From Mitsuaria sp. WAJ17 (GTDB lineage Bacteria > Pseudomonadota > Gammaproteobacteria > Burkholderiales > Burkholderiaceae_C): a stretch of DNA of 64,000 nucleotides. Shown here one piece after another: positions 19,185 to 27,332 of the stretch. Each line of letters begins with the position of its first letter. Within the stretch, counting starts at the first letter, position 1. Both the position numbers and the translations under genes were made by a program. The DNA lies in NCBI RefSeq assembly GCF_014174515.1, contig NZ_JACJUG010000011.1, positions 62,001 through 126,000 on the forward strand. Reading direction: 5' to 3'. Under the pieces are notes generated by a model that saw only the letters and a list, made by a program, of their open reading frames with translations, was not told where the DNA came from and did no database searches.

Positions 19185-19879
19185 TGCATGCTCCTGCGTG
19201 CCGAGGCACTGGCCGATGAGCCATCGATGCCATGCTTGCTGATCAGGCGCTGGCGGTGCAGCTCCATGGCGTCGAGGTCGTTGGTGATGTTGTGATCGTG
19301 GCGGCGGTAGCGGTAAAGCGGCAGCTCCAGCCGGGCGATGTGGTGCTTCTGTTCGAAGCGGATGCGCAGCTCGCGCTCCTCGTGGCGGTGGAAGCTCTCG
19401 TCGTAGAGCCCTGTCTCCAGCAGGTGGGCCTTGCGGAACATGATGCCGCAGGCGATGGGTTCGTCCATGCAGTTCACACGCTCCAGCACTTGCTCGTGGT
19501 CGTCCACCAGGAGGTAGTCGCAGGCCACGGCGTCGTGCAGGGGGTTCTGGTCCAGGAAGAAGTGCAGGATGTTGAGGAAGTTGGCGTTGACGTAGTCGTC
19601 GGAGTCCACCCGCACGATGAAGTCGCCGCGCGCGGCGCGGATGCCGCGGTTCAGCGAGGCCGGCAGGCCCATGTTCCGCTCGTTGCGCAGGGGCACGATG
19701 GCGTCGTGGAAGAGCTCCAGCGCATAGGGCGTGCGATCGGCACTGCCGTCGTCGATGACGATGATCTCGTACTGGTCCCGCGCCAGGGTCTGGTTCAGCA
19801 GGGAGCGCAGGCAGCGGCCGATGAAGCGCTCCTGGTTGAAGACCGGCACGATGACCGACACCAAGGGCTTGAAGTTCAT
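19181..19879 (-). CDS. Glycosyltransferase family 2
   Basis: A 232-residue GT-A fold transferase. It opens [21 protein letters not shown], then [12 protein letters not shown] for the nucleotide site, and VRVDSDDYV for the metal-binding DxD. GTs of this family transfer a sugar from a nucleotide donor to a glycan chain. There is no membrane segment. It overlaps the kdnA-like gene upstream and the synthase gene downstream by 4 bp each, so it is part of the same translationally coupled operon. Donor and acceptor are unknown. At 232 residues it is short for the family but has a complete catalytic domain. Confidence 0.92.
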   Translation of the reverse strand: MNFKPLVSVIVPVFNQERFIGRCLRSLLNQTLARDQYEIIVIDDGSADRTPYALELFHDAIVPLRNERNMGLPASLNRGIRAARGDFIVRVDSDDYVNANFLNILHFFLDQNPLHDAVACDYLLVDDHEQVLERVNCMDEPIACGIMFRKAHLLETGLYDESFHRHEERELRIRFEQKHHIARLELPLYRYRRHDHNITNDLDAMELHRQRLISKHGIDGSSASASARRSMQ

Positions 19880-21054
19880 GCGTCCACCTCCTGCAGCTGC
19901 AGGGCCTCGGTCAGGGCCTGGCGGGCCAGTGCCGGCGCATCCTCGCGCAGCTTGACACCCACCGGCAGGGACACCGCCCGGGACAGCCAGGCTGCCGATT
20001 GCGGGAAGGCCGTGGCCAGCTCCCCGCCGTGGGCCGCAGCCAGCTCGGGCATGTGGGTCCAGGTGCCGGCGAAGTGCCAGGTGTAGGCCTCGGGCAGGAT
20101 CTTGGTCGCGAGGCCGCGGGCCAGCAGGGCCTCGCGGCAGCGGCGGGCCGTGGCGTTGTCATGGACGAAGAAGACCAGGGCGTCGGCTGTCTCGTAGCTG
20201 CCGGCCGGCACCTCGCGCGGCGTGATGCCGGGCAGGTCCTGGATGGCCTGCCACAGCAGCTCGCGGTTGCGGCGCTGGGCGCTGACGATGTCCGGCAGCT
20301 TGCGCAGCTGGGCCAGGCCCACGGCGCCCTGCAGCTCCATCATGCGGAAGTTGAAGCCGCTGCTGGCGCGGGTGTCCTCCCAGCGCGGCACGGCGGGATT
20401 GTTCTCGTGCCCATGGTCATGCCAGGCGGCGCCGCGGGCCCAGTCGGCCTGCTCCTGGAACAGCACCAGGCCGCCCTCGCCCGTGGTCATGGTCTTGGCG
20501 AAGTCGAAGCTGAAGGTACCCAGGCGGCCCCAACTGCCCAGGGCTCGGCCATTGAGCGAGCCGCCGCAGCCCCAGGCCGCGTCCTCGATGAGGGCGATGC
20601 CATGGGCGTCGCAGATGGCCTTGATCTCGGGCAGGTGCGAGGGCGTGCCCAGCATGTGGACCACGATGACGGCCTTGGTGCGCGGCGTGATGCGGCGCTT
20701 CAGGTCTTCGGGATCCATATTGAGCGTGGCATCGATCTCGGCACAGACCGGCGTGGCCCGCGACTCGATGATGGCCTCCACCGTGGCCACGAAGGTGAAG
20801 CTCTGGGTGATGACCTCATCGCCCGCGCCCACGCCCAGCGCAGCCAGGCCCACGCGCAGTGCGGCGGTGCCGGATGACACGGCCAGCGCATGCGGCGAGC
20901 CCATGGCCTTGGCGAAGGCCTGCTCGAACTCGCGGACCTTGTAGCAGTCGCCGCGCAGGGCGTCGAAGCCGTGGCGGAACAGGATGGCGCCGCGCGCGAA
21001 GATGTCCTGGATCTCGGCCAGCTCCTCTGGGCCCATCACTTCATAGCCTGGCAT
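19876..21054 (-). CDS. KdnA-like DegT-family aminotransferase
   Basis: A 392-residue PLP aminotransferase. K187 in [15 protein letters not shown] is the Schiff-base lysine and D158 in LIEDAAWG contacts the pyridine nitrogen. The N-terminus [15 protein letters not shown], the WHDHGHENN segment and [20 protein letters not shown] resemble my memory of Shewanella KdnA, which aminates 8-oxo-Kdo to 8-amino-8-deoxy-Kdo. The neighbour upstream is a KdnB-like dehydrogenase, which strengthens the match: the dehydrogenase would oxidise an alcohol to an aldehyde and this enzyme would aminate it. The pair here sits in an operon with a NeuB-family synthase rather than with Kdo genes, so the true substrate is open. 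Confidence 0.85.
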   Translation of the reverse strand: MPGYEVMGPEELAEIQDIFARGAILFRHGFDALRGDCYKVREFEQAFAKAMGSPHALAVSSGTAALRVGLAALGVGAGDEVITQSFTFVATVEAIIESRATPVCAEIDATLNMDPEDLKRRITPRTKAVIVVHMLGTPSHLPEIKAICDAHGIALIEDAAWGCGGSLNGRALGSWGRLGTFSFDFAKTMTTGEGGLVLFQEQADWARGAAWHDHGHENNPAVPRWEDTRASSGFNFRMMELQGAVGLAQLRKLPDIVSAQRRNRELLWQAIQDLPGITPREVPAGSYETADALVFFVHDNATARRCREALLARGLATKILPEAYTWHFAGTWTHMPELAAAHGGELATAFPQSAAWLSRAVSLPVGVKLREDAPALARQALTEALQLQEVDA

Positions 21055-21106
21055 GGTGTCTCCCGATTCTTGTGGTGCGGTGGGGTGCGGAGGCAGCGAT
21101 GTCTGT

Positions 21107-22228
21107 TTACATCATGCGGAAGAGATCCGCCACCTTCGCCGGCGTCAGCAGGGACTTGAAGTCCTCGCCCAGCGCGTTGGTCAGGGGCTTGGCGTGCACG
21201 ATGGAGGCCTTGTAGAGCGCCTCGAAGCCGCCCTCGTCCAGGCCCAGGCACACGCCCTTGGGAATCTCCACGCCCTGGGCATCCACCATGCCCCAGAACT
21301 CGTCGTAGGCCTGCGGATAGAACTCGGCCATGGCCCGCATCACGATGCAGTTGGCCACGCAGTGGTGCAGACCCAGCACGACCGAGAGGCCGGCGGACAG
21401 CGGATGCACCAGGCCCACATAGCTGGTGGCAATGGCGCACCCGCCGAGATACGAGGCCACCATCAGGCGCTCGCGGTTCTCGGGCGCCATCATGTCGCCC
21501 TCTGCGAAAACCTGGCGGCAGAGGCTGATGGTCTCGCGCGAGTAGGCATCGCCGATGGCATTGCGGTAGCTGCCGGCCAGGGACTCGATGCAGTGGATAT
21601 AGGCGTCCATGCCGGTGTAGAAGTACTGGTTGCGCGGCACCGTGGCCGTCAGCTGCGGGTCCATGATCACATGGTCGAAGACCGTGTAGTCGCTGTTCAT
21701 GCCCAGTTTCAGGCCCGTAGCCTCGTTGGTCATGACGCAGGTGCGCGTGGCCTCGGCGCCGGTGCCCGAGACGGTGGGGATGCCCACCTTGAAGATGCCG
21801 GGATGCTTGAGCAGGTCCCAGCCCTGGTAGTCTGCCGCATGGCCGCCGTTGCCCAGCAGATTGGACACCGCCTTGGCCGTGTCCATGGTGATGCCGCCGC
21901 CCATGCCCACCACGGCCGCGGGCTGGCTCAGGCCGCGATCCAGCAGGCTGGCCACCAGCGCGTCGATGCCCTCGGTCTTGGGCTCATGCTCGGTGCGCAC
22001 GAACTGCAGCACGTCGTCCGGCCCCACGCCCAGGCGGGCCGCGAGCTCTGGCTGCGCGGCGAAATACTCATCGACCAGGAAGACGACCGCGCCCCCCTGC
22101 CCTTGCGCCCGCGCCTGCGCGCGACGGCCGTCCAGCAGGCCGCACAGCTCGGCCAGGGAGCCGGCGCCGATGTTGTAGCGGCCGACGTTCTTCACGAGCT
22201 TGACGCCGGTATCGAGGATGTTTGCCAT
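21107..22228 (-). CDS. KdnB-like iron-containing alcohol dehydrogenase
   Basis: A 373-residue group III (iron/zinc) alcohol dehydrogenase. GMGGG (108-112) binds the nucleotide; D208 and H212 (FYTGMDAYIHC), H275 (GLVHPLSAG) and H288/H289 (LGLHHC) fit the metal ligands. The segments DYQGWDLLKHPG, GIPTVSGTGAEATRT and GMNSDYTVFDHVIMD are very close to what I recall of Shewanella KdnB, the 3-deoxy-D-manno-octulosonate 8-oxidase. It lies 52 bp upstream of the kdnA-like gene. The likely role is oxidation of a terminal hydroxyl of an ulosonic acid to an aldehyde ready for transamination. The alternative is a general alcohol dehydrogenase of the family, which the neighbours make less likely. Confidence 0.85.
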   Translation of the reverse strand: MANILDTGVKLVKNVGRYNIGAGSLAELCGLLDGRRAQARAQGQGGAVVFLVDEYFAAQPELAARLGVGPDDVLQFVRTEHEPKTEGIDALVASLLDRGLSQPAAVVGMGGGITMDTAKAVSNLLGNGGHAADYQGWDLLKHPGIFKVGIPTVSGTGAEATRTCVMTNEATGLKLGMNSDYTVFDHVIMDPQLTATVPRNQYFYTGMDAYIHCIESLAGSYRNAIGDAYSRETISLCRQVFAEGDMMAPENRERLMVASYLGGCAIATSYVGLVHPLSAGLSVVLGLHHCVANCIVMRAMAEFYPQAYDEFWGMVDAQGVEIPKGVCLGLDEGGFEALYKASIVHAKPLTNALGEDFKSLLTPAKVADLFRMM

Positions 22229-22271
22229 GGTGTGTCTGTGAGCTTTCGGGAGACGGGAGCTGGGCCGGGAA

Positions 22272-23606
22272 TCAGCGCAGCGGCGCCATCACGCCCCGCC
22301 CCATGGACCACAGCATGGCCACGGCCTGCTGCCCGTCGAACAGGGCGTTCACGTGCGCGATACGCAGCGAGTAGTAGTCTGACTCCGAACCCATCACGTC
22401 GAACAGGGAACGGCGGCCCAGTTGCTGCCACTGTTGCAAAGTGGCAGTGCGCAGCTGTGAACTGTTGCGCAGGATTTCGGTGATGCGACGCGCCCGGTCA
22501 AAGGCCGAGCTGGCGGACTCATGGATGTCGATCAGGCGGTAGCGCCGGGCTTCCAGCGCGTCCTCGCGCTGCAGCCGGGCGGCCTCGGCACGCTTGCTGG
22601 CCGCGTTGACCGAGGCGTCCTGGCCTGGCGTCATCAAGGGCACGTTGACGCTGAAGCCCACGGCCCAGTCGCGGGTGCGGGTGACGCCAGCACTGGCGCT
22701 GGTGCCCACGATGGCATTGACCTGGGGCTTGGCATTGGCACGCACGCTCTCCACATAGCTGCCCTGGGCGCGTGCCTGGGCCTCAAGCTGGGCCAAGTCC
22801 GGCGCACTGAGGGCGTCACGCTGCATGTCGTCGAGCTCGGGAACGCGGGTCAGCAGGTTGGAGAAGCTGGCGCTGGGCGGCAGCTCGTCGCCCACGAAGC
22901 GCTTGAGCCGGGTCTCGGTCTGGCGCAGGGCCGACATGGTGGACTCCACCGCCAGGTCAGCCTGCAGCAGGTTCTTCTGGGCCTGCACCAGCTCGCTGGC
23001 CCGGCCCTTGTCAGCCTTGACGATGGTCTCCAGCGAATCCACCAGGCAGGCCATGCGGCGCACGTACTGGCTGTAGACCTGGGCCTGCAGCAGGTAGCGG
23101 CCTCGGTCCAGGGCCAGGGACACGGTCTGCAGGGCCAGTTGTTGCTCAGCGCTGTAATAGCCCTGGCGCGCGGCCTCGGCCAGCTGCGAGCGCCAGCCGG
23201 CCAGCTGCCGATTGCGTCCGAAGTCGAAAAGGGTGGCGCTGAGGTTGAAGGCCACCCGCCCCTGCACGCCGTTGCCGCTGCTGGCACCCTCGGTGCTGGT
23301 GCCCATCTGGTTGCCCTGCATGTCCAGGCTGGCGCGGGGCTTGTTGGCCTGGCTGACCTCTTCCCAGTCGTCGCGGGCGGCCTGGGCCAGCAGCTTCACC
23401 ATGCCCACCGACTGGCTGCGGGCAAGGGCCCGGTCCACCAGGATCTGGATCTGCGCACGCGGGTCGGCATCGCTGATCACCAACTGGCTGGCAGCCTTCT
23501 GGGCAGCCGGCGTGTTGGCGTCGTCCTCATTGCAGCGGCCCTGGGCCTGGGCGGCCGAGGCGGCGCCCAGCAGCAGGCTCAGGCCGAGTTTGCGCAGCAT
23601 CGCCAT
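22272..23606 (-). CDS. TolC family outer membrane protein of a type I secretion system
   Basis: A 444-residue outer-membrane channel. The signal peptide (MAMLRKLGLSLLLGAASAAQAQ) is followed by helical-barrel repeats, with FNLSATLFDFGRNR, the usual motif of type I secretion TolC proteins (LapE/PrtF-like), and VGFSVNVPLMTPGQD. The ending LWSMGRGVMAPLR is normal for this branch. It is the third component downstream of the ABC transporter and HlyD-type adaptor on the same strand, 139 bp after the adaptor's stop. It differs clearly from the TolC protein at 628-2004, which belongs with the RND pump. Confidence 0.92.
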   Translation of the reverse strand: MAMLRKLGLSLLLGAASAAQAQGRCNEDDANTPAAQKAASQLVISDADPRAQIQILVDRALARSQSVGMVKLLAQAARDDWEEVSQANKPRASLDMQGNQMGTSTEGASSGNGVQGRVAFNLSATLFDFGRNRQLAGWRSQLAEAARQGYYSAEQQLALQTVSLALDRGRYLLQAQVYSQYVRRMACLVDSLETIVKADKGRASELVQAQKNLLQADLAVESTMSALRQTETRLKRFVGDELPPSASFSNLLTRVPELDDMQRDALSAPDLAQLEAQARAQGSYVESVRANAKPQVNAIVGTSASAGVTRTRDWAVGFSVNVPLMTPGQDASVNAASKRAEAARLQREDALEARRYRLIDIHESASSAFDRARRITEILRNSSQLRTATLQQWQQLGRRSLFDVMGSESDYYSLRIAHVNALFDGQQAVAMLWSMGRGVMAPLR

Positions 23607-23745
23607 GGCCTTATCCCCTAGCGTACAGACAGGTCTTGCTCATGCCTGTACTGGACCACAGGGCGGCCGGGAACTTGAGCGGGAAAAGGCGGCGCCAAAC
23701 CCTGCTTCTTCGCGGCTCGGGGCCCGCGGAAAGCGGCCGGCAGAC

Positions 23746-24948
23746 TCAGCGCTCGCGCAGGGCCTCGCGGGAGCGCATCATGGGCCGCATCAGGAAGCTC
23801 AGCACCGAGCGCTCGCCGGTCTTGATCTCGACCGAGGCCGTCATGCCGGGAATGATGGCCAGGGTCTCACCCTTGTAGCGGATGTTGTTCTGCTCGGCGC
23901 GGATGAGGGTGCGGTAGTAGCGGCCGTCATTGCCCAACGGGTTGGCCTCGCCGATGGCGTCCGGGCTGATCTGCTCGACCTTGCCCTCCAGGCCGCCCAG
24001 GGCATTGAAGTCGATGCCCGAGAGCTTGATCACGGCATGCTGCCCCACCTGGATGAAGCCGACGTCCGCCGGGCTCACCCGGGCCTCCACCAGCATGCGT
24101 GTGCCGATGGGCACGATCTCCATGATGGGCGAGCCCATGGCCACGACGCCGCCGATGGTGTTCATGCGGATGTTCTTGACCAGGCCCCGCACCGGCGAAC
24201 GCAGCACGGTGCGGTCCAGAGCGTCCTGGCGGACCACCTGCTGCTGCTTCATCATCGCCAGGTCGTTCTGCAGCTTGACCAGCTCGCTCATCGCCTCCTG
24301 GCGGAAGCGGCCCAGGCGCTCCGTGCGGGACTGGCGCATCTCATTGACCTGGCGGCTCAGGCGCATGACCTCCACATCGGACATCAGCCCCTTGGCCGAC
24401 ATCTCCTGGGCCACCTTGAGCTCCTTGCCCACGAGGGCCGCGCTACGGTCGATGCCGGCCAGCGCCTCCTCCAGCAGGCGCTGGCGTGCCTGGAAGGCCT
24501 GGGCCTCGGCCGAGGTGAGCGCAGGGGCGGCCTTCAGCTCCTCGGGGAACTTGAGCGCCGTGCCATGGGCCTCGGCCTGCAGCCGGGCGGCCTGAGCCAT
24601 CATGGCCAGCTCGCGCAGCTGGCCCTCGTTCTGCTGAGCCTCGACCCGCGTGGGATCCAGGCGCACCAGAGCCTGGCCGGCCTCGACCTGCTGGCCTTCC
24701 CGGACCAGCAGCTCGCGCAGCAGGCCGGAATCCAGGCTGGCGATGACCTGCTCTTTGCCTTCGGGCACCACCCGCCCCTCGCTGCGACTGACCATATCGA
24801 CCTGGGCGACCGAAGCCCAGACGACGGCGGCCACGACCGCGGCCAGCATCAGGTAGACGGCCCACATCACGCGCGGCAGCGGCTCATCGACCTGGGCGGC
24901 CGCCAGGCTGCTCAGGAACAGACCTTCATCACGGGAGGAAGAAGCCAC
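23746..24948 (-). CDS. HlyD family type I secretion periplasmic adaptor
   Basis: A 400-residue membrane fusion protein. One membrane segment (VMWAVYLMLAAVVAAVVW, residues about 27-45) is followed by a lipoyl domain (VVPEGKEQVIASLDSG and LVREGQQVEAGQALVRLDP), a long coiled-coil hairpin (about residues 105-235), and the C-terminal HlyD signature EGKVEQISPDAI ... IIPGMTASVEIKTGERSVL. The start codon is GTG at 24946-24948 with GAGGG about 11 bases upstream; no earlier start keeps the family N-terminus. It lies 20 bp after the ABC gene stop. Together with the ABC protein and the TolC protein it forms a type I exporter of the LapBCE kind. Confidence 0.94.
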   Translation of the reverse strand: MASSSRDEGLFLSSLAAAQVDEPLPRVMWAVYLMLAAVVAAVVWASVAQVDMVSRSEGRVVPEGKEQVIASLDSGLLRELLVREGQQVEAGQALVRLDPTRVEAQQNEGQLRELAMMAQAARLQAEAHGTALKFPEELKAAPALTSAEAQAFQARQRLLEEALAGIDRSAALVGKELKVAQEMSAKGLMSDVEVMRLSRQVNEMRQSRTERLGRFRQEAMSELVKLQNDLAMMKQQQVVRQDALDRTVLRSPVRGLVKNIRMNTIGGVVAMGSPIMEIVPIGTRMLVEARVSPADVGFIQVGQHAVIKLSGIDFNALGGLEGKVEQISPDAIGEANPLGNDGRYYRTLIRAEQNNIRYKGETLAIIPGMTASVEIKTGERSVLSFLMRPMMRSREALRER

Positions 24949-24968
24949 TCAGCGCCCTCTTTCGATGT

Positions 24969-27302
24969 TCAGACGGAGGGCGAGCGCTGCACTGGCTGAG
25001 CGGCCGGGTGCATGTGCAGATTGGACGCCGCGGCCGTGGTGGCGGTGTCGGGCGCCGCCGGCCGCACGCCGGACAGGGCGGCCAGGACCTGGTCGCGCGG
25101 GCCGTCCATGACCATGCGGCCGCCGTCCATCACCACGATGCGCTGCACCAGCTCCAGCACGGCCGGGCGGTGGGTCACCACAAGCAGGGTGCACTGCTGG
25201 GCGGCGTCGCGCAGCTGGCGCAGGAATAGGATTTCAGACTGGGCGTCCATGGAGCTGGTCGGCTCGTCCATCAGCAGCAGCTTGGGACGGTTCACCAGGG
25301 CGCGGGCCAGGGCCACCATCTGGCGCTGGCCGCCGGACAGCAGGCTGCCCATCTCGCCCACGGGCAGGTCCCAGCCCAGGGGATGGCCGGCGACCACGCG
25401 ATCCAGGCCCGTCAGCTTGGCAACCTCGACCAGGCGGCCTGCATCGACGTCGGCGCGGCCCATGGCGACGTTGTCGCGCAGCGTGCCGTGGAAGAGCTTG
25501 GGCTCCTGCGAGACGAAGCCCACATGGGCGCGGAACTCGGCCGGGTCGATCTGGCGCAGGTCGATGCCCTCGACCTCCACCATGCCCTCGGTGGGCTGGT
25601 AGAGCCCGGCCAGCAGGCGCAGCACCGTGGACTTGCCACTGCCGATGCGGCCCAACACCGCGATGCGCTCGCCAGGCTCAATGCGCAGGTTCACACCCTT
25701 GAGCACCTTGGGCGCCTGGTGCTCGCCGGTCATGGGATAGGAGAAGCCCACCTCACGCAGGCCGATGCGGCCGCTGAACTCGCTCATGGGCACGTAGTTG
25801 CGGTCCGAGGCGCGCTCGACGGGCTTCTTCATGACCTCATCCAGGGAGAGCATGGCCGCACGCGCGCTTTGGTAGCGGGCCGTGAGACTCACCACGCTGC
25901 CCAGGGGCGCGATGGCACGGGTGGCGAACATCACCGCGCCGATCAGGCCGCCGGCGGAGATCACCCGGTCCTGGATCAGGTAGACGCCCCAGACCAGCAT
26001 CACCAGGGTCACGGCCTGCTGCATGGTCATGGTGAGGTTGTTGGTGAAGGCATGCATGGCACGCATGCGCAGGCCGGACTCGGCGGCCACGGCGTTGCTG
26101 ATCTCGTAGCGATGCAGGAAGCGGCCTTCCGCGCCGGAGGTCTTGAGGTCTTCCAGGCCCTCGACCACCTCGACCAGGGATCCCTGCAGCTCGGCCTGCT
26201 CCGCCATATTGGCCCGCACCACGTTGCGCAGGTACTTCTGCAGCGCGAAGGTCAGCAGCACCAGCCCCGGCACCGCCAGCGCCACCACCCAGCCTAGTGG
26301 CCCGCCCAGCACGAAGGTCATGGCCACGAAGAGCACGATGAAGGGCAGGTCCGACACCACCGACATGCTGGCCGAGGTGAAGAACTCCCGCACGGTCTCC
26401 ACCTGCCCCAGGTAGTGGGCGTAGGAGCCGGCCGAGGCGGGCTTGTGCTCCATGCGCACCAGCAGGGTCTGCTTGAAGAGCATGGAGCCGATGATGAGGT
26501 CCGCCTTGCGGCCGGCCAGGTCGATCAGGTGGGCGCGCAGCTGGCGGGCGAAGAGGTCGAAGATCAGCGCCAGCGAGGCCCCGATGGCCAGGGTCCACAG
26601 CGTGGCCATGGCGTCGTGGTGGGGAATGACCTTGTCGTAGATGACGCTGGTGACCAGGCCGCTGACCATCATGAGCAGATTGCTCAACAGGGCCGCGGTC
26701 ATGGCGCCGCGGTAGTAGGGGATAAAGCGCTTGAGCGTGCCCCACAGCCAGTGGCTGCCCTGTCCCGCCAGCAGCGCATGGTGGCGCGGGTCCGCCTGAG
26801 AGACCTCTTTGGGCGTGGCCACCAGGGCGAAGCCGCTGTACTCGCCTTCCAGCTCGGCCTGGGCCACGACGCAGGCCTTGGCCTCGGGGCCGGGGAAGAC
26901 CACCTCGAAAGCCTGCTGGCCCTCCACCTCGCGGCGGGACACCAGCACGCAGGCATCGCCCCCATGCAGCAGCAGCACGGCGGGCAACACCAGGGGATTG
27001 ATCTCGCCCAGGCCCTTGGAGAGCATGCCAGCCTCGTAGCCGGCCTCGCGCATCATGCGGATGGCCTGGTTGGGCGCCAGCGGCCCCTCGGTGGGGACGC
27101 CGGCACGCAGGGAGGCCGGCGAGCGGGCCTTGCCGTGGTGCTGGGTCAGCCAGACCAGGGCCTGCAGCAGTGGGTCGCCGATGTCCCCTTCAGGCACGGC
27201 ATGCTCGCGCCCGGCCTGCGGCTCAGGCGCCGCGGCCAGGTGCAGCGCAGCCCCGCGAGAGGGCTTGGCACCGTCGAAGAAGGAATCGTTTCGCTGGTTC
27301 AC
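24969..27302 (-). CDS. Type I secretion system permease/ATPase with inactive C39-like domain
   Basis: A 777-residue ABC exporter of the LapB/HlyB class. Residues about 40-165 are a C39-like domain without the catalytic cysteine (DPLLQALVWLTQHHGK), so it should bind rather than cleave its cargo. Six membrane helices follow (about 185-470). The nucleotide-binding domain has Walker A GRIGSGKST, signature LSGGQRQM and Walker B KLLLMDEPTSSMD, then the H-loop VVTHRP. Systems of this kind export large repetitive adhesins, RTX proteins or S-layer proteins with a C-terminal signal. No such substrate gene is in the window. It follows the OGT-like gene by 30 bp. Confidence 0.94.
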   Translation of the reverse strand: MNQRNDSFFDGAKPSRGAALHLAAAPEPQAGREHAVPEGDIGDPLLQALVWLTQHHGKARSPASLRAGVPTEGPLAPNQAIRMMREAGYEAGMLSKGLGEINPLVLPAVLLLHGGDACVLVSRREVEGQQAFEVVFPGPEAKACVVAQAELEGEYSGFALVATPKEVSQADPRHHALLAGQGSHWLWGTLKRFIPYYRGAMTAALLSNLLMMVSGLVTSVIYDKVIPHHDAMATLWTLAIGASLALIFDLFARQLRAHLIDLAGRKADLIIGSMLFKQTLLVRMEHKPASAGSYAHYLGQVETVREFFTSASMSVVSDLPFIVLFVAMTFVLGGPLGWVVALAVPGLVLLTFALQKYLRNVVRANMAEQAELQGSLVEVVEGLEDLKTSGAEGRFLHRYEISNAVAAESGLRMRAMHAFTNNLTMTMQQAVTLVMLVWGVYLIQDRVISAGGLIGAVMFATRAIAPLGSVVSLTARYQSARAAMLSLDEVMKKPVERASDRNYVPMSEFSGRIGLREVGFSYPMTGEHQAPKVLKGVNLRIEPGERIAVLGRIGSGKSTVLRLLAGLYQPTEGMVEVEGIDLRQIDPAEFRAHVGFVSQEPKLFHGTLRDNVAMGRADVDAGRLVEVAKLTGLDRVVAGHPLGWDLPVGEMGSLLSGGQRQMVALARALVNRPKLLLMDEPTSSMDAQSEILFLRQLRDAAQQCTLLVVTHRPAVLELVQRIVVMDGGRMVMDGPRDQVLAALSGVRPAAPDTATTAAASNLHMHPAAQPVQRSPSV

Positions 27303-27332
27303 GCAGGCTCCCTACCGGGCATCAGGCAGGCA

